Origin: a virus
IMG/VR virus record: IMGVR_UViG_3300024265_000035
Coordinates: 1-64,000 of that record
Strand: one strand, 5' to 3'
DNA length: 64,000 bases
Shown here: positions 58,595 through 64,000 of the stretch, in pieces
Layout: the number at the start of each line of letters is the position of its first letter
Position numbering within the stretch: the stretch's first letter is position 1
The notes under the pieces: model-generated
The model's input: only the letters and a program-made list of their open reading frames with translations
What the model was told of the DNA's origin: nothing
Database searches by the model: none
Program-made: the position numbers and the translations under genes

Positions 58595-59737
58595 CTATCC
58601 TACGTAAATTCCTAATGGCACCTGAGCCAACTGCCTATTCAAGTTTTCTGCCACCTCTGCTTCACGTGCAGCTATATTTTGATATGTCGTATCTTCCAAG
58701 AACTCTCTTATCTCTGACCTAAGTCTTTCCTGTTCAGTCCTTGCATCTGAAATAAGCTCTGGACCGTTCAAAGTGAGGTCACCGTTTGGAATCGGGATCG
58801 TGGAAATCTTTGAACGAATCTCACCTAACACTTCTTTCGATAATGCGTGAGTCATCTTCCAAATCCACGACCTTGAAATAGAATTCAAGTTGCAGTATTC
58901 AATGTTACTAAACGGTACATTCGATACGTTTGAAACCCCGTCGAGCTGTGCATCATCATAGTCCGGAACATAAGGGTCTTTCGGCAACCAGTATGTAAAG
59001 TGGATTCGTGTTGCATTTGTCGGAGTCGGATACATCTTAATCACGTTGTTATTGATATCGTAACTAAACTGTGATCTCCTAACTCTATTGGATGTTTCAA
59101 ACTGCATTCCGCGAAGGATATCTTCCCAGACAGGAAGGAGATAGAATATAGTCTCAGGTGTGAATGACTCAAAGCTGAACTGATTATTCAGGAAGTTAAC
59201 TGCAGACGTCGTACCGAAGAATCTATACTGCGTTAGTGGACTGAAGTGGAAGACTTCCTTAATCTGTGCTTTTCTTATTCGACCGTCTGATCCTGTGAGT
59301 GAGCCCGATATGATGACTTGAATGTCGTAGTCTTGCTGTCCGACCGTCGTTGTGAAAGAGCCACTGTGTAGCGTAAAAGAACCTCCGACACCAGCAAGCT
59401 CTCCGTACGGTTCTGCCTGTCGACGCTGGAATTCAAGAAGATTCTGTGAGTACCTATTCTCTTGCCCGCCGCCAGCAACTGATCCAGTAAGAGAACCGGT
59501 TGGAGAACCGAGCACACTAGCTGCCACAGATTTATATTGGTACTGGTTAATGTATGCACCGTACTCGATTGCTGCTTCTTCGAATGATGAATACACGTCA
59601 GACGCACTGAGTTCTACACAGATTTTTGATCCCCCAAGCTTCTTGCGAACCCAGTTCTCAACTTTGTCTGCGTCATCCTGGAAACAGACGTCACTATCAA
59701 AAATACCGAAAGGTGTTGCGCCTACTGTAAATGCCAT
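58595..59737 (-). CDS. Neck/head completion protein, T4 gp13-like
   Basis: A 380-residue protein. ADKVENWVRKKLGGSKICVE then SSFEEAAIEYGAYINQYQYK opens as in gp13-type proteins, and FSYDINNNVIKMYPTPTN with IHFTYWL is the conserved beta part. The C-terminal helix pair (SDARTEQERLRSEIREFLED) fits the head-tail connector family. In T4 gp13 and gp14 attach to the portal to allow tail joining. It directly follows a leader-bearing gene. Confidence 0.8.
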   Translation of the reverse strand: MAFTVGATPFGIFDSDVCFQDDADKVENWVRKKLGGSKICVELSASDVYSSFEEAAIEYGAYINQYQYKSVAASVLGSPTGSLTGSVAGGGQENRYSQNLLEFQRRQAEPYGELAGVGGSFTLHSGSFTTTVGQQDYDIQVIISGSLTGSDGRIRKAQIKEVFHFSPLTQYRFFGTTSAVNFLNNQFSFESFTPETIFYLLPVWEDILRGMQFETSNRVRRSQFSYDINNNVIKMYPTPTNATRIHFTYWLPKDPYVPDYDDAQLDGVSNVSNVPFSNIEYCNLNSISRSWIWKMTHALSKEVLGEIRSKISTIPIPNGDLTLNGPELISDARTEQERLRSEIREFLEDTTYQNIAAREAEVAENLNRQLAQVPLGIYVG

Positions 59738-60205
59738 TTATTTTAATCTTCCACCAAATGGGTCATAACCAAAATCTTTAAGTATCTCAGGTTCTCTACC
59801 GAGATGTATGTGACGTTCCCAAGTTTTACCGCCATCAATATCTGGATGTGCTAAGAATACAAAAACTTCACCTGAGTCCGGGTCAATTACTTCAGTTCTA
59901 AACTTCTTTCCACCATGATCCCATAAAGTCACGTCTGTCAATTTTCCAAGATCTATACCTTCTTCTTCAATTTTTTCTCCAAAAGCAGTATGTAGCTGAT
60001 TGCCGACTGTGCGATAGAAGTCGACATTTTGAATCTGCTTACCGTCGGTGGTGGCATCTGCATTCCCGACGCCGAGATCTTTTGATGTTAAACCAGCACT
60101 TGGAGGAGTCGGTCTTGCACGATGTTTTCCCTTTGGATCTTTAAACTTACCCCAAGGGAAGTTGGCTTCAAAAATTCGCTTGTATATCTCAGTGAGCTTG
60201 ATCAT
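59738..60205 (-). CDS. Leader-bearing predicted cargo protein (FPWGKF type, paralogous leader)
   Basis: A 155-residue protein. MIKLTEIYKRIFEANFPWGK then FKDPKGKHRARP is nearly the same opening as in the gene at 36526-36984, with IFE|AN as the predicted cleavage site. The body is beta-rich (FRTEVIDPDSGEVFVFLAHP) and unrelated to that other protein; it ends DFGYDPFGGRLK. ATG 60205 overlaps the upstream stop by ATGA. Conserved leader plus different body suggests modular cargo. Confidence 0.7.
   Translation of the reverse strand: MIKLTEIYKRIFEANFPWGKFKDPKGKHRARPTPPSAGLTSKDLGVGNADATTDGKQIQNVDFYRTVGNQLHTAFGEKIEEEGIDLGKLTDVTLWDHGGKKFRTEVIDPDSGEVFVFLAHPDIDGGKTWERHIHLGREPEILKDFGYDPFGGRLK
60143..60162 (-). 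repeat. 20-base identical block in two cargo leaders (copy 2)
   Basis: Second copy of the block at 36922-36941; both lie about 15 codons downstream of the start in otherwise unrelated proteins. Exact DNA identity at this short scale in diverged genes hints at recent conversion or strong constraint. Confidence 0.75.
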
Positions 60206-60561
60206 GGTCCACCCTCCCAAACCTTGTTTCGTTCATCCCACCAAAGATAATCTTCTCCAATTTCAGATTTCAAATTATCGTTATATGCACGCCACTCACC
60301 TGAAAAATCTTCGAATTCCCATTTTGACGCATCTAAATCCATATTTGGATGGCCACTCCAATCATTAGCAAACTTGTCTGCAGCTTCTTTTTCTTTTGTT
60401 GTAAATTGATCCCATGTAAACACTGGAATCTTATCAGTCGATGATGTACCAGTTGATTGTTTTTGTTTTTCCCATGGGTTTGGATCACTAGGTTTTATTG
60501 GCTGTTGCTTATCGAAATCCCATTGAAGCGTGGCTTCGTATAATTTGATGAGCTTGATCAT
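60202..60561 (-). CDS. Leader-bearing predicted cargo protein
   Basis: A 119-residue protein. It starts MIKLIKLYEATLQWDFDKQQ, with LYE|AT as the candidate site. The rest is Trp- and Asp-rich (FANDWSGHPNMDLDASKWEF; DYLWWDERNKVWEGG), similar in flavour to the protein at 34018-34680, but without a family. The start is preceded by AGAGAG and lies just after the previous stop. Confidence 0.62.
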   Translation of the reverse strand: MIKLIKLYEATLQWDFDKQQPIKPSDPNPWEKQKQSTGTSSTDKIPVFTWDQFTTKEKEAADKFANDWSGHPNMDLDASKWEFEDFSGEWRAYNDNLKSEIGEDYLWWDERNKVWEGGP

Positions 60562-60565
60562 CTCT

Positions 60566-60943
60566 CTACTTAAATCTCCTCTCGAATGCGCCGAGTTCCC
60601 TGAGGAACACACGCCACTCACGAAGCACTCTTCCCATAGCGTGTGACTCTGCTGTATTGTAAGCTCTCTTGTCCTCTCTAAGGGCCACATCCTCAAGGAT
60701 ATCCTGCACTGTCTCATTGAGCTTGCAAGCCATCTCGCTGAGCTCCAGTTTCACTCGTGAGCCATGAGCCAGCTCCGCCACATACTGCCCAAACTTGCCG
60801 GAAGATTCGGTCTTATTGTGGTCGACCTTCTCCTTCGGTGACATCATTCCTGAGGGTTGTTCTGCAGCTCCTTGCATGCCCTTGATGTCTTCCGGGTCAA
60901 TTTCAACAGAGATCTTAAATGCTTCTGTTAATCGTGTTCTCAT
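60566..60943 (-). CDS. Small helical late protein, weak leader
   Basis: A 125-residue protein. MRTRLTEAFKISVEIDPEDI is a diverged form of the leader. The body is a long helical region (KLNETVQDILEDVALREDKR; AMGRVLREWRVFLRELGAFE) that could be a coiled coil. It overlaps both neighbours' ends and lies in the capsid-neck interval. Function unknown. Confidence 0.6.
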   Translation of the reverse strand: MRTRLTEAFKISVEIDPEDIKGMQGAAEQPSGMMSPKEKVDHNKTESSGKFGQYVAELAHGSRVKLELSEMACKLNETVQDILEDVALREDKRAYNTAESHAMGRVLREWRVFLRELGAFERRFK

Positions 60944-61383
60944 TTTTGTTCTCTCGCTTGAGCACTTCGTTTAAATTCTCTGCCCAGTTCATTTACAAAT
61001 CGATAATCCAAGTCTCTAACAAAATTAGCTATTGATTGTTTTTCACGTGTGGCTGTTGCAAAGGCTTCCAGTATCCATGTAGCAGCATATTTTGCTTTGA
61101 GGTTGTACCATTTTTCAGGACCGTCATATACTAACCATGCTTTATCTGCTGTCCTAAGTTTTAAATCCTGAACAGTTTGATCAAGATACTCTGAACCGTC
61201 TATATCTCTGCCTTCTCCGTATGCTTCCACTGAATCAGCAAGAAGTGTTATCAGTATCTCTCTTCCGTTGGACCATTTCTTTAGATGTACACTGTTGGGA
61301 TCGACATACTGATTAACAAGCTTCTCTATTCTTTTTGTTGTAATGTCTGACGCTTCAAGAAGATATAGACTTGTTAGTTTCAC
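60940..61383 (-). CDS. Leader-bearing predicted cargo protein
   Basis: A 147-residue protein. MKLTSLYLLEASDITTKRIE shows the leader with LLE|AS as an almost ideal prohead protease site. The rest is alpha/beta and basic toward the end (GREFKRSAQAREQK). No family is recognised. It is the second gene after the capsid terminator. Confidence 0.65.
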   Translation of the reverse strand: MKLTSLYLLEASDITTKRIEKLVNQYVDPNSVHLKKWSNGREILITLLADSVEAYGEGRDIDGSEYLDQTVQDLKLRTADKAWLVYDGPEKWYNLKAKYAATWILEAFATATREKQSIANFVRDLDYRFVNELGREFKRSAQAREQK

Positions 61384-61385
61384 TC

Positions 61386-61670
61386 TTATCTCGGTGTCTT
61401 TCCTACAACGCCAAGCAATTGCTTAAACTTCTGCTGCACTACGTCATCGACCCCTGCATGATCCAAGATAACAATTGCGAGCTGAATGAGCTCATGTTCG
61501 TTCATGTCCCTGACAATTGGACTCTTAAACATCAGCTTAATTGCTTTATCGATGCGTGTGCCATGATTGTCGGCATCTTTGCCAAAATCTTTGTTAGCAT
61601 CCTTATTGACATCTTTATCAGCTTCTTCTTCTTCTTCTTCTACGATTCGAAACACTTCATTCAATTTCAT
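61386..61670 (-). CDS. Leader-bearing acidic late protein
   Basis: A 94-residue protein from ATG 61670, with GGAGG 8 bases upstream; a longer ORF to 61760 would run through the capsid terminator. It starts MKLNEVFRIVEEEEEEADKD, continues acidic, and ends in a helical domain (NEHELIQLAIVILDHAGVDD VVQQKF, two parts) and a basic tail. It is the first gene after the capsid gene. Confidence 0.65.
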   Translation of the reverse strand: MKLNEVFRIVEEEEEEADKDVNKDANKDFGKDADNHGTRIDKAIKLMFKSPIVRDMNEHELIQLAIVILDHAGVDDVVQQKFKQLLGVVGKTPR

Positions 61671-61728
61671 ACCACAAACCTCCGCCGTTGTTTTAAATAT
61701 GGGTTCGTAAGATCTTGTGTCTTCGGGC

Positions 61729-61762
61729 AAAAAAATGGTGCCGTCCGAAGACGGCACCATTT
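61729..61762 (-). terminator. Strong intrinsic terminator after the major capsid gene
   Basis: AAATGGTGCCGTC (61733-61745) and GACGGCACCATTT (61750-61762) form a perfect 13-bp stem with a four-base loop; on the transcript the loop reads TTCG, an extra-stable UUCG tetraloop. It is followed by seven Ts (61735-61729 on the minus strand). It lies 27 bases after the capsid stop and before the leader-bearing gene cluster. Confidence 0.93.
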
Positions 61763-61788
61763 GATTTAGTACACTCTAGTAACCAGAC

Positions 61789-63507
61789 TTAGATTACGTT
61801 GAGGTCCTGCACCTGTACGGTTCCATAAAAGTCGCTTCGAACCAATTTCTTAGCGTACCTGGTCATCACACCCTTGCGAGGCGTGAAGTCTTCAGGTGCG
61901 TAGATCGTCGGAGTGACAATCAATGGCACGTAAGGTGCATACACAAAGCCCGTCTCGAGGAAGCTACCTCCCTTGTATCCAACAAGAACCTTGTTCCTGA
62001 TGAAGTACGGATCCTTGTAGACCGTGAACCTGTTGTTCAGGCTACCGACCTTTTCAGTACCGACGGTGAACTGGCTCTCCTTTGGGTCCATCGAAAGGTT
62101 TGGCTTATAGAGCACTGATGCTTCCAGAATCGTGCAGACATCCGGAGATGTGACGAGGAAGTTAGCTGCTCCACGAAGCGTCTTGCGATGGATGTTGTTT
62201 GCGACGTCGATGACTGTCTCGATGAGAGTCTCGTACCACTCGCGAACAGTACCAGTGAAGGACGCACCAGTTGCGGTGTTGCCCGTGGTCTTATCCAGGA
62301 AGTTACCAGGCTTACGTGACCAGAAGAAGTTCGCGCCAGTTGCATTGTATAGCAAGTCAGCGAGAATTTCGCGGTCGATTTCAAGAGCGATCTGCTCTGA
62401 AAGCACCTGAGTAAGCTCAACCTCTGCATCCAAGTTCTGGTATGCAGCGAGGTCCTGAGCAAGCTCCGGAGTCCAGCGAGCCCTAAGCTTCCTGGTCTCA
62501 GCAGTCACACTGACTGACTGGATACGCAGGTCGATTTCTGGGATCGACGGAGTTGGGCTGGTAGCAAGGTCAGACTCGAAGACCGGGAGGGTCAACGTAC
62601 CAGAAGTTCCACCTGTGAGGCTAGGATCAATCAGGTAACTGATCTTGATGGCGCCGTCAACACCGACACCTGCACCACCGAGCTGTGGCAGTGTACCACT
62701 TACGATGAATACAACATTATCACCGTCTCTTACCGTGTGGCGCCTGTAGACTACGACATCTGCTGTTGCATCTGTACCGAGTCTAATAGGAACACCGTCG
62801 CTCGTTGTCGTGAATGACGTTGACGAACCTGACACGGGTACCCAATGCTTCAAGCCACCGATAGAAACATCAGAACCTGAACCGACTAGAATCGAGCGTG
62901 CACTTGTAACAGTGAGCTTGATAAGATTCGTCACTGAACCTGAAAGATCAGGATCATGTGCGACGTCTGACAACGATGCAGTTGCTGCAGTGTAGTTGAA
63001 TGACGCGACTGATACTCTTTCCCTACTTGAGAAGCTCGTACCGAAGTTATAGAAACCTCCAGTACCTAGGTTCTCAGTTCCAGGTGCTGTCTGGTCACCG
63101 AACAATGAACCACCGACCGTAAAGTCGTCGTTCTTATTGCCGGCCTTGACAGTATCAAACCTGTAGTCGAGGTAGAAGAGAAGTCCTGATGGCAGACTCA
63201 TTGGCTGCACAGAAACGAGCTCGTTCGCGATCAGACCACCGAATACACGGCGTACGATTGGGAATGCAACGTTCTGGAAACCGATAATGTCAGCTACCTG
63301 TGACTGCTCGTTAAGAAGCTCGCCAGCCATGTTCTCGAGAAGAACGGCCATGTTAGACTTGTCAGCCTGGTTACGACTGTCGTCTAGACCCTCGAGAAGA
63401 CCGGTGACGGTCCACTTCTCAACTAGTCTCTTTACCTCAGCTTTACGATCATTCTTATAAATGTCCTTCGTAAGTGCTGCGAGGTTGAAATTAGCTTGCC
63501 TTGGCAT
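61789..63507 (-). CDS. Major capsid protein, T4 gp23-like
   Basis: A 572-residue protein. RVFGGLIANELVSVQPMSLP near residue 95 is the gp23/HK97-fold hallmark, and the C-terminus YAKKLVRSDFYGTVQVQDL is typical. TVTGLLEGLDDSRN at 33-46 contains LLE|GL (E39-G40), a gp21-type cleavage site, so about 39 residues would be removed in the prohead. ATG 63507 follows AAAGGAG by about 9 bases. A strong terminator lies downstream, consistent with very high expression. Confidence 0.95.
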   Translation of the reverse strand: MPRQANFNLAALTKDIYKNDRKAEVKRLVEKWTVTGLLEGLDDSRNQADKSNMAVLLENMAGELLNEQSQVADIIGFQNVAFPIVRRVFGGLIANELVSVQPMSLPSGLLFYLDYRFDTVKAGNKNDDFTVGGSLFGDQTAPGTENLGTGGFYNFGTSFSSRERVSVASFNYTAATASLSDVAHDPDLSGSVTNLIKLTVTSARSILVGSGSDVSIGGLKHWVPVSGSSTSFTTTSDGVPIRLGTDATADVVVYRRHTVRDGDNVVFIVSGTLPQLGGAGVGVDGAIKISYLIDPSLTGGTSGTLTLPVFESDLATSPTPSIPEIDLRIQSVSVTAETRKLRARWTPELAQDLAAYQNLDAEVELTQVLSEQIALEIDREILADLLYNATGANFFWSRKPGNFLDKTTGNTATGASFTGTVREWYETLIETVIDVANNIHRKTLRGAANFLVTSPDVCTILEASVLYKPNLSMDPKESQFTVGTEKVGSLNNRFTVYKDPYFIRNKVLVGYKGGSFLETGFVYAPYVPLIVTPTIYAPEDFTPRKGVMTRYAKKLVRSDFYGTVQVQDLNVI

Positions 63508-63542
63508 CTTTTGTATCTCCTTTAAATCTTTCTTTTCAATGT

Positions 63543-64000
63543 TTATGATACGAGGCCAGCGAGTTCCCTCTGACGTGCGAATTGTGTTCGCATGCTATTT
63601 CCATCCACAGATTCCCTGAGGACCTTTTGGTCCGGTGATCCGCTGGTAAGCCTTCGTTGAGCGTTTGGTCGGTTGCGACGGACTCTTCCTTCATTGAGGT
63701 GGAGCGCCGACTTGAACGAAGCCTTGAGAGCCTCGGACACGATGCGTGCTTCCCTGACATTTGCAGCCTCGTCAATCTTAGAGATGACAAGCTTCTTCTG
63801 CTCATTGGTCAAGTTCTTACCGAAATCATTGAGGATTTCGTTTACATGGAGAACCTTTCTATTGAAGAGGTTAACTTCATGGATTTGCTTCTTTAGTTCC
63901 TTGATGACGCCAGCTGCCTGAGCGAACTGTGATTCAAGGTACATGACGTAGCGTGCAAGCTCCTGGTTTTCCTTGAGACCCTTTTCGATTGCCTCTTTTA
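63543..64000 (-). CDS. Prohead core/scaffold protein, gp22-like (partial, start beyond the right edge)
   Basis: Only the C-terminal part is visible; the frame is open to the end of the window, so the start lies beyond 64000. It is a long coiled coil (YVMYLESQFAQAAGVIKELK, then KKLVISKIDEAANVREARIV) followed by a basic Arg-rich tail. Sites IDEA and LNEG fit prohead protease specificity, consistent with the scaffold being degraded during maturation. It precedes the capsid gene by 35 bases, as in T4 (genes 22-23). The protease gene (T4 gene 21) is expected just beyond. Confidence 0.75.
   Translation of the reverse strand, partial: KEAIEKGLKENQELARYVMYLESQFAQAAGVIKELKKQIHEVNLFNRKVLHVNEILNDFGKNLTNEQKKLVISKIDEAANVREARIVSEALKASFKSALHLNEGRVRRNRPNAQRRLTSGSPDQKVLRESVDGNSMRTQFARQRELAGLVS

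Noticed and set aside
1-64000. tRNA genes and CRISPR arrays
   Set aside because: Read by eye on both strands; no cloverleaf with a GGTTCGAxTCC arm outside coding sequence, and no regularly spaced direct repeats were found. A tRNAscan run could still reveal one.

Overview
This window looks like a central piece of the genome of a large contractile-tailed (T4-type myovirus) bacteriophage. The evidence is a compact set of virion genes in a T4-like arrangement: scaffold, gp23-like major capsid protein, gp13/gp14-like neck proteins, gp15-like tail terminator, sheath, tube, tail chaperone, tape measure, gp48-like, gp53-like and hub-like proteins. Gene packing is extreme (ATGA, GTGA and TAATG overlaps), and all genes but one lie on the minus strand. 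The host cannot be named from sequence. No tRNA genes, integrase or CRISPR array were seen. Coordinates below ascend, so transcription runs from high to low numbers.

Layout from low to high coordinates. 1-5.9 kb: small accessory genes, including a RadA/KaiC-like ATPase (cut by the edge), a 5'-deoxynucleotidase, a calcineurin-like phosphoesterase, a membrane HExxH protein and a metzincin lipoprotein. 5.8-10.4 kb: nucleotide and sugar genes: dCMP deaminase, a degenerate dUTPase-like protein, a GT-B glycosyltransferase, a dNMP kinase-like protein, a methyltransferase and a plant-type UDP-arabinopyranose mutase (RGP/GT75). 10.4-24.6 kb: replication, recombination and precursor genes: a C-family DNA polymerase with PHP domain, an all-alpha NTP pyrophosphatase, a thymidylate-synthase-fold enzyme whose key residue predicts dCMP hydroxymethylase activity, a DHH phosphoesterase, class II ribonucleotide reductase, DnaB/gp41-like helicase, FEN/RNase H, MT-A70 adenine methyltransferase, RecA and a gp32-like zinc ssDNA-binding protein. 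24.7-38.1 kb: a 2507-residue multidomain polyprotein, a tubulin/FtsZ-like GTPase and several small proteins sharing a short N-terminal leader. 38.2-40.6 kb: an HD hydrolase and an A-family DNA polymerase, followed by the only plus-strand gene. 40.8-64 kb: the morphogenesis block, with a second cluster of leader-bearing small proteins between the capsid and neck genes.

The most interesting system is a predicted packaged-cargo arsenal. About ten small proteins begin with a leader of the type M-(I/K)-(K/R)-L-x-x-(I/V/L)-(Y/F) that ends in a (L/I/F)-x-E-(A/G/S/N)-like site. This resembles T4 capsid-targeting sequences cut by the gp21 prohead protease. The major capsid protein carries a matching site (LLEG), and the scaffold has LNEG. 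The 2507-residue protein begins with a related amphipathic segment and contains several similar segments between its enzyme modules: two PcfJ-like modules, a thiol-peptidase-like module, a pyrophosphatase-like module, an ADP-ribosyltransferase-like module, a nucleic-acid-ligase-like module, an NMN-adenylyltransferase-like module and two kinase-like modules. I infer that it may be cut into separate effectors in the prohead and injected with the DNA.

A second theme is DNA or glycan modification. The predicted dCMP hydroxymethylase, NTP pyrophosphatase, dNMP kinase, UDP-arabinose mutase and glycosyltransferase together suggest hydroxymethylcytosine, possibly carrying a sugar such as arabinose. 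A third is a likely +1 programmed frameshift in the tail chaperone gene just before the tape measure gene. All functions are inferred from motifs read by eye, and no database search was run.
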